From positions 1 through 44,657 of the IMG/VR virus record IMGVR_UViG_3300038441_000115: 44,657 nt of DNA. The stretch is one strand, 5' to 3'. Under the pieces are notes generated by a model, which was given only the letters and a program-made list of their open reading frames with translations, was not told the origin of the DNA and did not search any database. Origin of the DNA: a virus. A program made the position numbers and the translations under genes. Of this stretch, positions 1-7,600 are shown one piece after another (within the stretch, counting starts at the first letter, position 1; each line of letters starts with the position of its first letter).

Positions 1-2
1 GT

Positions 3-374
3 ATGTACTGCTCCGGCTCTTCCTGCACCTCCAGCGAGGAAGTCTGGTCGACTGTCGATCTCCCCGACACCCAGCTTCCCGATACGGTCGTGTCAGAAGG
101 TGTCGGTGGCGATGCTATCGATGGCCCTGTGACCTGCCTGACTGGCTCGATCCTTGGTGGCACATTCGACAAGCCGAAGTGCTTTCCGACCCGTTCTCTC
201 TCCCCGACTACTGGTGGCTTCACCATTCCCGGCGCTGTCATCGACGGTGGCACGGTTGATGTCGTCAACTGCCTTACCATGACCAAGACCCTGACCTACA
301 ACGGCCCGTATACCAGCCGTGACGGTGCCTGGTCCATCGAGACCTCGGAGTCCTCTTCCGCAGGAGGTTGCTAA
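3..374 (+). CDS. Hypothetical protein, possibly 5'-truncated by the window edge
   Basis: An open frame of 123 codons from the left edge, rich in Gly, Ser and Thr with several cysteines. I recognise no family. Codon choice (TCC, CTC, GTC, GAC) matches the neighbouring phage genes, which supports coding. The ATG lies two bases inside the window, so the true start may be upstream. If the molecule is circular the frame stays open for some distance into the right edge. No signal peptide or membrane segment is obvious in the visible part. Confidence 0.5.
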   Translation: MYCSGSSCTSSEEVWSTVDLPDTQLPDTVVSEGVGGDAIDGPVTCLTGSILGGTFDKPKCFPTRSLSPTTGGFTIPGAVIDGGTVDVVNCLTMTKTLTYNGPYTSRDGAWSIETSESSSAGGC

Positions 375-396
375 GGACGCCTCACTCGTCGGCACA

Positions 397-561
397 ATGG
401 TCTTCTGGCTGGTGGTGCAGGGTTTCTCGGGTGGCGTAAGCGTCATTCCTGTGCCCTACTTCACCGAAGCGGCCTGTGAAGAGGCTGTAAAGCACACCTA
501 CCGTGGTGAGTGTGTTCCTCAGCCCTTCGAAGACGTCCGTGACTGGGTTATCGCCAATTGA
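397..561 (+). CDS. Small membrane or exported protein with a Cys pair
   Basis: About 54 residues: a hydrophobic start (MVFWLVVQGFSGG) followed by a short domain with the pattern TEAACEEA...GECVP. That is a hydrophobic segment followed by two cysteines about 16 residues apart, the second before Val-Pro. Tiny proteins of this layout are frequent in phage genomes; their role is unknown. The exported gene at 16008 has a similar Cys...Cys-x-Pro layout. The start is uncertain: a GTG at 319 is in frame, and a strong AGGAGG lies at 362-367, but no in-frame start is well spaced from it. Confidence 0.5.
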   Translation: MVFWLVVQGFSGGVSVIPVPYFTEAACEEAVKHTYRGECVPQPFEDVRDWVIAN

Positions 562-644
562 CTATCGAAGAAGGCACCGCTCTACTCGTCATCTTCTTTG
601 CTGTCGTCTTTGTCCTCTTCCTTGATGAAGGGTCGACCTACTAG
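558..644 (+). CDS. Possible 28-residue single-span membrane peptide
   Basis: A TTG overlaps the TGA of the preceding gene (sequence TTGA) and opens a 28-codon frame: an acidic start (TIEEG), a hydrophobic run of about 15 residues (LLVIFFAVVFVLF), then a polar end. The composition is that of a membrane peptide and the overlap suggests translational coupling. There is no clear Shine-Dalgarno sequence, so this is tentative. The same TTGA arrangement recurs at 19744. Confidence 0.3.
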   Translation: MTIEEGTALLVIFFAVVFVLFLDEGSTY

Positions 645-900
645 TTCCCACTGACCGGGATAGCCTACGGCACGGCTCTAAACTGCCCCACACACAGAAG
701 AATAGATTAAGCCCTCTAACAGCATGGTGAATAAAATGTAGCTCAAGATAAACAACGCTTGCATACACAATCCTGACAATTGAACGAAGTTCATAGGCGA
801 GCTTCGCTCGAAAGTCCTGAGCATGACTATAAAAGGCTCATCAATTTATGAGTACATCACGGTGGTGTATTCTATGTTGATGGATCAGGAGATTCCTATC
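645..900 (+). other. Intergenic region, 256 bases
   Basis: No convincing gene. It holds a small hairpin (CGAGC-TTC-GCTCG at 798-810) and AT-rich stretches, but I find no sigma70 pair with good spacing. A start at 823 would extend the next gene upstream by 26 codons, but the Shine-Dalgarno evidence favours 901. The promoter for the left plus-strand genes may be here or upstream of the window. Confidence 0.5.
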
Positions 901-1344
901 ATGAAGACCCAACTCAAATACCTCGGCCTTACGCTCGCTGCACACATCCGCATCGCGAAGCGTCTGGCTCGTCCGTCCAAGACACCGGCCCGTTTCATCC
1001 CCGACCTTCAGCGTGACCAGATTGCCCTGAAGAACGAGGCCCGTGCTACGAACATCGCTATCGGCTTCCTGCGCGGTCAGGCTCTCGGTGATATCGAGGC
1101 CCTTCCGTATCGTCCGAAGAACGAAGGCCATATCGGCGTCCCGAAGGGTGAAGCCAAGCCCTGGGGCAGCTACTCCCATCCGAACTGGGACCGTGTCGAA
1201 GACCTCGTGATGGCCCATGGCCGTGACTACATTGCTGCCGGTCTGCTCTTCGGCTCCGAGCAAGAGCTTCAGCAGAAGTTCGCCGAGTTCGTGTCCCCAC
1301 GCTATGCCGACGTCTGCTCGGTCAAGCAGGGGAAAGTCGCCTAA
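901..1344 (+). CDS. Hypothetical protein (147 aa)
   Basis: The start at 901 is supported by CAGGAG nine bases upstream. The N-terminus is basic (KTQLKYLGLTLAAHIRIAKRLARP) and the rest mixed, with a helical C-terminus ending in a Lys-rich tail. There are no membrane segments, catalytic motifs or recognisable family. It is followed at once by another unknown gene. It could be an early host-directed protein, but that is only inferred from position. Confidence 0.6.
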   Translation: MKTQLKYLGLTLAAHIRIAKRLARPSKTPARFIPDLQRDQIALKNEARATNIAIGFLRGQALGDIEALPYRPKNEGHIGVPKGEAKPWGSYSHPNWDRVEDLVMAHGRDYIAAGLLFGSEQELQQKFAEFVSPRYADVCSVKQGKVA

Positions 1345-1345
1345 G

Positions 1346-1810
1346 ATGGCCAATCTGTCTCTCGGCATGGACGATAATACATGTTCGCTCATGCGGCTCA
1401 GCGGCTGGGGTGGCCAAACTCCGACCGGTTATAGCAAGAAATATGGCTACCGCGAGTGCACCAATTCTGTCGACAGCCTGGCTGATTTCCTCAAGCAATT
1501 CCGAAATTTGGTTGATCGCCACAACAATCGTGAAGACTCGGCCAACTACTTCCGTCGGCAAGGTCTGCTCATGACGACCGTGATCACCACTCAGACGAAG
1601 GCTCTCGAAGTCTTGGAACAGTTTGGTGGCTGGTCGATCACGCAGTCCAACAAGATGCCGAAGTACAACCACGAGGTTTTGCTTCTCGCTATTCCTGTTC
1701 GAGACTTTGTTGAACGGTTTAACGACCATTCCAAGTCTTTGAAGCTTGGTCTGAGCTTGCAGTATGACGACAAGGCAAGCGAAACGCCCACCGACGATGA
1801 CGACGAATAA
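1346..1810 (+). CDS. Hypothetical protein (154 aa) with acidic C-terminus
   Basis: Starts one base after the upstream stop, with AGGGGA as a somewhat distant Shine-Dalgarno sequence. The N-terminus has Cys residues and GWGG; the middle looks alpha-helical (DSLADFLKQFRNLVDRHNNRED); the protein ends in an acidic run (TPTDDDDE). Acidic tails occur on DNA-mimicking or SSB-type phage proteins, but nothing else supports such a role. No family recognised. Confidence 0.6.
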   Translation: MANLSLGMDDNTCSLMRLSGWGGQTPTGYSKKYGYRECTNSVDSLADFLKQFRNLVDRHNNREDSANYFRRQGLLMTTVITTQTKALEVLEQFGGWSITQSNKMPKYNHEVLLLAIPVRDFVERFNDHSKSLKLGLSLQYDDKASETPTDDDDE

Positions 1811-1868
1811 CTACAGGAAGTACTTCTCAAGTCTTTCTGCAAGTATCCGTAATCAAGGTTCAAATACA

Positions 1869-2324
1869 ATGAATGATTCTGCCCGGGACAAAGAGTCCCA
1901 CAAAGTATTCGTCTACGGTACGTTGAAGGGGATGGATCGTCCCGGACGGGGTCGTGACAAGGCCGGAGTCAAGTTTCTCGGCAAGGGTCACACCTACTTC
2001 GGGACTTTCTGTCTCCACGGTGGTGGCTTTCCTGTCGCCAATCGCATCAACGGTATCCCAAAGGGGCTTGAAGCGCCAATGGGTCATATCCTTGGCGAGC
2101 TCTATGAAGTATCGACGAAAGTCCTTCAGGGCCTGGATGACTACGAGGGTGCTCCTCACTTCTATGAAGCGGAGCCTGTCACTCTTGTGATGGAAGACGG
2201 TCGTGACGAACTCGCACTGATGTACTTCGGTCGTGACGTCAATATCTCCCTTGCAGGCCGTCCTATCATCGAGCCAGACAACAACAACATGCTGTACTGG
2301 CCGTTCCCTTCTGAATACAGGTAA
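1869..2324 (+). CDS. Gamma-glutamylcyclotransferase-like protein (AIG2/GGCT fold)
   Basis: About 151 residues. The N-terminal VFVYGTLKG is the family signature, and an acidic residue in LDDYEG sits where the catalytic Glu is expected. The family releases 5-oxoproline from gamma-glutamyl amines or peptides, or trims gamma-glutamyl-amide conjugates. It opens a run of amide-chemistry genes (two glutamine amidotransferases, two amidoligases, an ATP-grasp ligase), so trimming or editing a gamma-glutamyl product is a reasonable inference. The start at 1869 is preceded by AAGG ten bases upstream; an in-frame ATG at 1797 is the alternative. Confidence 0.8.
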   Translation: MNDSARDKESHKVFVYGTLKGMDRPGRGRDKAGVKFLGKGHTYFGTFCLHGGGFPVANRINGIPKGLEAPMGHILGELYEVSTKVLQGLDDYEGAPHFYEAEPVTLVMEDGRDELALMYFGRDVNISLAGRPIIEPDNNNMLYWPFPSEYR

Positions 2325-2327
2325 GTC

Positions 2328-2561
2328 ATGCCCGGCAAAGCTCAGAGACCTCCAAACCCTCAACTCCATCCTGCTTTGTTCGATTTGTTTACAGAGCAAG
2401 ACGCCAAGGGAATGCCTTTGTTGCAGCTCTCTGAGAAAGCCGGGTACCACTACCAAAATCTCCGAGGCATCCGCCAGAGAAGGGTGTCTCCTTCGTTTCA
2501 ACTCGTCGTCGATCTGGCTGAAGTCCTCGGCTACGACATCATCATCAAGAGGAAATCATGA
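2328..2561 (+). CDS. XRE-family helix-turn-helix regulator
   Basis: 77 residues with one HTH of Cro/CI type: the LSEKAGYHYQNLRGIRQRR region supplies helices 2 and 3, followed by FQLVVDLAEVLGYDI, the usual closing helix. It probably binds DNA as a dimer. It is read just after the GGCT-like gene and overlaps the next gene by four bases (ATGA), so it may regulate this cluster or host genes. There is no integrase or CI/Cro pair, so it is not evidence of lysogeny. Confidence 0.75.
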   Translation: MPGKAQRPPNPQLHPALFDLFTEQDAKGMPLLQLSEKAGYHYQNLRGIRQRRVSPSFQLVVDLAEVLGYDIIIKRKS

Positions 2562-2878
2562 CTCTTTTTCGCAAGCCCGTGAAGGGCGACTATCTTCGGT
2601 ATTTAGCTACCGGCGCTGTTGTACCAGTACCTGCAGATTGGTCTGACGCCATTTTCCGGGACTACAAGGACGCCCACGAGTTCGTCACCATCACTGTCGT
2701 CGAGCCCCCTCCGAAGCCGAAGGACGTGTACGTCAACATTTACCAGAATAATGAATCCCTGTGGACCGGAGGTGCATATATTTCTTTAGAGGAATGCATC
2801 GACGCAGCTAAGGTGAGCACTACCGAATGTGTAGGCCGCGTCAACCTCACCAAACACATCGGCACCTTCGATGACTGA
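2558..2878 (+). CDS. Hypothetical protein (106 aa)
   Basis: Overlaps the XRE gene by ATGA. A short globular protein with a Pro-rich linker (EPPPKPKD) in the middle, then a strand-rich half with two Cys residues. No catalytic motif or membrane segment; family not recognised. The overlap with both neighbours suggests coupled translation in the amide-chemistry operon. Confidence 0.6.
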   Translation: MTLFRKPVKGDYLRYLATGAVVPVPADWSDAIFRDYKDAHEFVTITVVEPPPKPKDVYVNIYQNNESLWTGGAYISLEECIDAAKVSTTECVGRVNLTKHIGTFDD

Positions 2879-3062
2879 GGCTACCGTCCGTCTGAAAATC
2901 CGTGGTGGAAAGGTTTTGCCTGCCACGGTGCCCGAGCGTGTTGCCGCAGGTCTGAAGAAACATCCTACGGACTTCGAGGCCATGATGCACGTCGAGGGTC
3001 ACAAAGGGTTTAACGAAAACCTTGTCCAGTTCTTCATCGAATCCGAGGCCTGCAATGGTTAA
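2871..3062 (+). CDS. Hypothetical small protein (63 aa)
   Basis: Starts inside the end of the previous gene (ATGACTGA overlap) and overlaps the amidotransferase gene that follows by eight bases. It is basic at the N-terminus and acidic at the C-terminus, with two His residues in MHVEGHKGF. No family recognised. The tight overlaps make it part of the operon rather than chance. Confidence 0.55.
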   Translation: MTEATVRLKIRGGKVLPATVPERVAAGLKKHPTDFEAMMHVEGHKGFNENLVQFFIESEACNG

Positions 3063-3615
3063 CAAGGTGTTCGTCATCGGCATTGATCATTCGGTCACTG
3101 CTATGTTCAAGAACGAAGGATGGGACGTCCGAGATGACCCGCAAGAGGCTGACTTTTTATGCTTCACCGGAGGTGCTGACGTCTCTCCTGATCTGTATGG
3201 GGAGGTCAATGTCGGCCTATCCTACACCGACCCTGCCCGAGATACCCGTGAGACCGCCCTCTACAACGCCTTCAAAGGTGCCAAGCGTTTCATCGGTATC
3301 TGCCGAGGAGGACAGTTCCTCAACGTCATGAACGGCGGCAAGATGGTTCAGGATATTCCTGGTCATCGTATGGGGCGTCAATCTTCGTGGATTGCGTTCA
3401 TGGAGAGCCTCGTCTCTGTTAATCTTCACGAAGACCACCATCAAGGAATCGTACCTGCCGAGACCGGGCAGGTCTTTGCATGGTCGAAGAAGGACAACGT
3501 CTGTGAAGGGGTCTGGTACCCTGAGACGCGTTCTTTCTGCTTCCAACCCCACCCTGAATGGGGTGATGAACCGACAAGGCAGGCTTTCTTTAACCTGCTT
3601 CACTTCTACCGTTAA
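3055..3615 (+). CDS. Class I glutamine amidotransferase-like protein (gamma-glutamyl hydrolase/peptidase C26 type)
   Basis: 186 residues, a stand-alone class I amidotransferase domain. The nucleophile elbow is GICRGGQ (Cys83) and the other triad members are in FQPHPEWG (His166, Glu168). FTGGADVSPDLYG resembles the GGxDxxPxxYG signature of the PuuD/peptidase C26 branch, which cleaves gamma-glutamyl bonds instead of feeding a synthetase. It may therefore hydrolyse gamma-glutamyl conjugates or supply ammonia. The start at 3055 has GAGG six bases upstream. It sits directly before a class II amidotransferase. Confidence 0.85.
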   Translation: MVNKVFVIGIDHSVTAMFKNEGWDVRDDPQEADFLCFTGGADVSPDLYGEVNVGLSYTDPARDTRETALYNAFKGAKRFIGICRGGQFLNVMNGGKMVQDIPGHRMGRQSSWIAFMESLVSVNLHEDHHQGIVPAETGQVFAWSKKDNVCEGVWYPETRSFCFQPHPEWGDEPTRQAFFNLLHFYR

Positions 3616-3632
3616 CCAGGAGAACTGCCCGC

Positions 3633-4994
3633 ATGTGCGGAATCACCGGGATTTACTCCCAGAACATCGGAATGACTGAGCGAGAGCTCTTCCAATCGCT
3701 GCTGATGCTGAACGTCTATCGTGGCAAGGACAGCACCGGCGTCGTCCGTATCAATGAGCCCGGCAAGGGTTCTTCGGCAGCGATCAAGCGTGTTGTCGCT
3801 CCGTCCCCGGCATTCGTGACTGCCAAGTATGGCAACGATATGATCTGGGATCATGACAAGAAGGAGACGAAGGATCACACGAAAACCATCGGCTATATCG
3901 GTCATTGCCGTGCTGCGACTAAAGGCGAGGTCAAAGTCCAGAACGCTCATCCGTTCCGGTTTAACCACACCATTGGCGTCCACAACGGCACCATCCGCTG
4001 GGCCTTCAAGGGATCCAGTGAGTACGAGACCGATTCAGAAGCTCTCTATGCCCTCGTGAATGAGGTCGGCATCGAAGAAGCTCTGAACGAAATCCGGAAT
4101 GCTTCTCCGGCCTATGCCCTGTCCTGGATCGATACTCAGGAAGGGACCCTCAACTTCGTCCGCAACCTCGAACGTCCTCTCTGGTTCACGTTTCTCTACG
4201 CCAAGGGTACGTTGATGTGGTCTTCCGAGTGGGAGATGATGGACTTCGCTCTCGACCGGCGCTCGACCCGTCTCTCTACGTCCGGCTTTGGCAAGGACAA
4301 CGTCGGAAACGACAAGGGCTTCTTCACGATCAAGGAAAACCATCTATTGTCGATCCCTCTCGGCAAGAGTGCTTCCGAGGCTAGCATCAAGCCCCTGAAC
4401 GTCAAGAAGGGTGTCACCTACACAACGGGTACGACGTACGTCCATGGCGTCAACTACGACTCGTGGGAAGACTACGCCAACAAGAATCCTTCCAAGGGGG
4501 GTAGCACGTCCTCGGACGGCTACGGTAACTTTCGAGACAAGTATGGGAAGGAAGGTATCACCAGCCTCCCCTGGCTTTCCGATGAGCAGAAAGAAAGCTC
4601 GAAGGATAGCTCGTCAGGAACGCAAACGGCTGCGGCTGGGAACGACAAGGGAACAACTATCAAGGCAACGGTAGGCAATTCTACCGGGGCTCTCGTTCCA
4701 CTGACTCCTGAAACGAAGCGCCACCCCCATGGTCAGGAGCCGGTCCACCAGTCCGAACGCAACTTTCGGCTTAGCCGTGGCTGCTTCTGCTGTGGCAATA
4801 GTGTTGATCCTAACGATCATGCAGCCGCATCCCGTGTCCACTGGTGGAACCGTCAGTTCTTCGCGTGTGGAGACTGTTTCGATAACGCCTCTGGGGAAAC
4901 TGCTTGGGTACGTCTGGCAGTCGAGGGTGAAATCCCCACCGAACTCGTAGAGCTGCTTGGATCAGACGAACTCTCCAAGGTCACTATTAACTAA
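3633..4994 (+). CDS. Class II glutamine amidotransferase with C-terminal zinc ribbon
   Basis: 453 residues. It begins MCGITGIYS, so removal of Met exposes the Ntn nucleophile Cys2. Downstream are RGKDSTG, GHCRAATKGE (Arg93) and AHPF...HNGTI (Asn118, Gly119), the glutamine-binding and oxyanion residues of the PurF/AsnB/GlmS glutaminase domain. There is no AsnB, PurF or GlmS partner domain. After about residue 300 the protein is Ser/Gly/Lys-rich and low in complexity, then carries a likely zinc ribbon (Cys384, Cys387, Cys412, Cys415). It should release ammonia from glutamine for a separate ligase, presumably one of the amidoligases downstream. Confidence 0.85.
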   Translation: MCGITGIYSQNIGMTERELFQSLLMLNVYRGKDSTGVVRINEPGKGSSAAIKRVVAPSPAFVTAKYGNDMIWDHDKKETKDHTKTIGYIGHCRAATKGEVKVQNAHPFRFNHTIGVHNGTIRWAFKGSSEYETDSEALYALVNEVGIEEALNEIRNASPAYALSWIDTQEGTLNFVRNLERPLWFTFLYAKGTLMWSSEWEMMDFALDRRSTRLSTSGFGKDNVGNDKGFFTIKENHLLSIPLGKSASEASIKPLNVKKGVTYTTGTTYVHGVNYDSWEDYANKNPSKGGSTSSDGYGNFRDKYGKEGITSLPWLSDEQKESSKDSSSGTQTAAAGNDKGTTIKATVGNSTGALVPLTPETKRHPHGQEPVHQSERNFRLSRGCFCCGNSVDPNDHAAASRVHWWNRQFFACGDCFDNASGETAWVRLAVEGEIPTELVELLGSDELSKVTIN

Positions 4995-5024
4995 GCCACT
5001 TGTGGCGTATTGAAGGAGCCCATT

Positions 5025-5894
5025 ATGGGTCAGACTAAGACTATCGTTGCCGATATGAACGAGGCCGAGATCGTCCTCAAGAAGGCTGTATCGGGAGCCT
5101 CTGGCATGTCCTATGGCTATGTCGTGAACGACAAGGATGTCCTCACGGTATATCACAACTCCGGCCAGCCGTGTTACGGCGAGATGCGTCCCTACGGCAG
5201 CACTCACAAGGATGTCCAGCCAGAGCGTCAGGCCAAGGTTGGCAAGCCCGGCGATCTCCATTCGCCTTTCCCTCAGACAGGCAATCCTGTGCTTGTCGCT
5301 CAGTCTCTCTACACCAAGGTTCAGCCGGGCGATACCGAGGCGACTATTGACTTCCTGAATGCCTATCTTGATCCCGAGACCTCTCCGTGGCGTGATGCCA
5401 GCAAGTTCGGTTCGATCATCATGGATGGTGACCGTCCGGCTGGTATCTTCTATTCGAGCACTGACTTCAATCCGACAATCTTGGTTGAAGGCTGGATGTT
5501 CTTCCGTGGCAAGCTGGGAACTTATGGGGCCAAGGCCTGGAAGGAACTCCGTGACAAGTTCCCCGAAACGAACACGGCAGAGCTTCTGCTATTCTGGGGT
5601 CTTCTGACGACCTACGACAGCTCGACGTACTACGTTCAGGGCAACGACTATACGTTGTCTACGTTCCTCGATCCCAAGTTGTTCCTCGCAGGGACTCCTA
5701 TCATCGAAGGCCCGACTCTCCATGACCGTGGCGCATACGACCGTCCAACGCTCCATGATCTCTTCGGTCATACCAAAACCAGCATTCTTGCTGAACTCAA
5801 GAAGCAGTATCCTTCTTTGAATTCCAGCTACCAGATCACCAAGGCACAGCTTCCCGAGGCCTTCAATGCCTTCCAGAAAGTTCTTGCCGCCTAA
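5025..5894 (+). CDS. Unknown protein of the amide-chemistry cluster (289 aa)
   Basis: Strong Shine-Dalgarno AAGGAG six bases before the ATG at 5025. A well-folded-looking mixed alpha/beta protein with no membrane segment. I do not recognise a family. It lies between the class II amidotransferase and the COOH-NH2 ligase with little spacing, so it may supply the substrate peptide, act as a scaffold, or be a new enzyme of the pathway. A Thr/Leu/His/Asp-containing motif (GPTLHD...RPTLHDLFGHTK) repeats TLHD twice near residues 225-245. Confidence 0.7.
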   Translation: MGQTKTIVADMNEAEIVLKKAVSGASGMSYGYVVNDKDVLTVYHNSGQPCYGEMRPYGSTHKDVQPERQAKVGKPGDLHSPFPQTGNPVLVAQSLYTKVQPGDTEATIDFLNAYLDPETSPWRDASKFGSIIMDGDRPAGIFYSSTDFNPTILVEGWMFFRGKLGTYGAKAWKELRDKFPETNTAELLLFWGLLTTYDSSTYYVQGNDYTLSTFLDPKLFLAGTPIIEGPTLHDRGAYDRPTLHDLFGHTKTSILAELKKQYPSLNSSYQITKAQLPEAFNAFQKVLAA

Positions 5895-5943
5895 GCCGGC
5901 CGCTCAACTCTCGCTTCCGTTCACCCTCACACTGAGAAACGAC

Positions 5944-6855
5944 ATGCCCGTCCGTATTGTTTCGAATACGACATCGAAGGACAGCACTTCCTTCGCTTAC
6001 TCCATCGGCTGTGATCCCGAGCTCTTCCTCGTTGATTCCACCGGCAACTTCCGGTCTGCCCACGACCTCATCCCTGGCGACAAGTTCCAGCCGATGCGCG
6101 TCACGAAGGGTGCCATCCAGCCAGATGGTACTTCGGCCGAGTTCAATATCGATCCGGCTACTTCAGACGAAGAGTTCTGTGCCAACATCAAGGCCGTCCT
6201 CGTCGATCTCAGCAAGCACCTGAAGGAAAAGGCGCCGGGTCTGACGCTCCGTGTGTCTCCTGTGGCCGACTTCGAGGCGAACTACTTCAACTCTCTGCCT
6301 CCAGAAGCTCTCGCCTTCGGCTGTACGCCGGACTTCAATGCCTGGACGGAGAAGCGGACGGAGTTCCCCGGAACCACCCTGCCGTTCCGTACTGGTGCTG
6401 GCCATGTCCATGTCGGCTGGACTGAACATGCTGACACGGCTGACGACGCTCATTTCTTTGATTGCATCGAAGCAACGAAGCAGCTTGACGCCGTCCTCTA
6501 TCCGATGTCATTGCTCTGGGATCCCGACAAGAAGCGTCGGACTCTCTATGGCAAGATGGGTGCGTTCCGTCCGAAGCACTACGGTGTCGAGTACCGCCCT
6601 CTGAGCAATGCCTGGGTTGCCGATCCCGACCTCCAGAAGTGGGTCTTCAATGCGACCCGACGTGCCATGGAGCTCCTTGACTCCAAGGTAAAGCAGGTGA
6701 AGCTTTGGGAAGACAAGGATCTCGGACACTACACCAAGATCATCCGTGATGGTCTGACGATCATGCCTTCGGAGCTCCGCGCCACCCATGAAATTCTGGT
6801 CGATGACTTGGGTTTCCAACCTCTTCCGAAGGCTTACCGCCCGCTGGCTTTCTAA
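5944..6855 (+). CDS. COOH-NH2 ligase type 2 (phiEco32-like amidoligase)
   Basis: 303 residues in the glutamine synthetase-like amidoligase superfamily. GCDPELFL (residues 22-29) gives the first metal-binding acid; AEFNI (around 66) the second; GAGHVHVGW (His154, His156) matches the conserved GGHIHIG; YGVEYRPLSNAW (Glu216, Arg218) is the phosphate- and metal-binding strand. These are the hallmarks of the Pfam family named for phage phiEco32. The enzyme should use ATP to join a carboxylate to an amine. Flanking amidotransferases and an ATP-grasp ligase support a multi-step amide or peptide pathway. The substrate is unknown. Confidence 0.85.
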   Translation: MPVRIVSNTTSKDSTSFAYSIGCDPELFLVDSTGNFRSAHDLIPGDKFQPMRVTKGAIQPDGTSAEFNIDPATSDEEFCANIKAVLVDLSKHLKEKAPGLTLRVSPVADFEANYFNSLPPEALAFGCTPDFNAWTEKRTEFPGTTLPFRTGAGHVHVGWTEHADTADDAHFFDCIEATKQLDAVLYPMSLLWDPDKKRRTLYGKMGAFRPKHYGVEYRPLSNAWVADPDLQKWVFNATRRAMELLDSKVKQVKLWEDKDLGHYTKIIRDGLTIMPSELRATHEILVDDLGFQPLPKAYRPLAF

Positions 6856-6889
6856 GTCCAGCTCACTCGACCTGAATCGAGAGGACAAT

Positions 6890-7600
6890 ATGACTACAAT
6901 CTTGACGAAGCAGTCGGATCTCTTGCCAGAGCTTCGTTATACTTCGGCGTCTGATGTCAAGATGCGTCTCCAAGAAACCATCGTGAGGTATCGCGGCGAG
7001 CTCTGCTATGTCCGTAATGTCACTCACGTAGTAGACTGGGATCTGCATCTTGCCCTCACCCTACGGGGTCTTGAAGGCAGTATCAAGGGTTCTGAATTCT
7101 ATGTCCATTCATCGGACAAGCATTTGGACATCGAGTCTATTCCGATGGGCTGGGCGAATTCGGCAGACCAGCAGGGTTTTCCGTTGTTTCTTGCCCGGAC
7201 TACCCGTACTGCTCAGAAGCAGGGACTATGTCCTCAAAGTCTGGCCGTCTGGAATATGACGTATTCAGACCAAGGGAATGGGTGGCCTACGAGTTCTTGG
7301 GTGTATTTCGAGCCTCTCGTAGACTGCATCAACAACAAGGAGTTCGCTATCTCCTCGGCCTCTGGCCCGAAGGGTGGTGTCATCAATGCCTCATGGGCAC
7401 TGATCCCTGTGTCTGGGACGAACGAAAAGATCTTCACGGTCTGGCACAACTCTATCTGCGTCGGGACCTATACCCCGGCTAACAGATCTTTCCTGCTTCG
7501 TCGTGGTCGGCTGACCAAGGTCCGCAAGCATATGTTGCAGGAAATTTTCCTCAACGATTTGAATCGAGGTATTCGTTATGGCATCATTGAACAGCCTTGA
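6890..7600 (+). CDS. Unknown protein between the two amidoligases (236 aa)
   Basis: ATG at 6890 with GAGG five bases upstream; its end overlaps the second amidoligase by 23 bases, so translation is probably coupled. It looks beta-rich, with strands such as ELCYVRNVTHVVDWDL and SWALIPVSGTNEKIF, and a basic C-terminal tail (RSFLLRRGRLTKVRKHML). No recognised catalytic motif, signal peptide or membrane segment. Position suggests an accessory subunit or target of the amidoligases. Confidence 0.65.
   Translation: MTTILTKQSDLLPELRYTSASDVKMRLQETIVRYRGELCYVRNVTHVVDWDLHLALTLRGLEGSIKGSEFYVHSSDKHLDIESIPMGWANSADQQGFPLFLARTTRTAQKQGLCPQSLAVWNMTYSDQGNGWPTSSWVYFEPLVDCINNKEFAISSASGPKGGVINASWALIPVSGTNEKIFTVWHNSICVGTYTPANRSFLLRRGRLTKVRKHMLQEIFLNDLNRGIRYGIIEQP

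Noticed and set aside
2328-2561. XRE repressor as evidence of a temperate phage
   Set aside because: No integrase, no opposed CI/Cro pair, no attachment site; the genome layout is that of a lytic podovirus.
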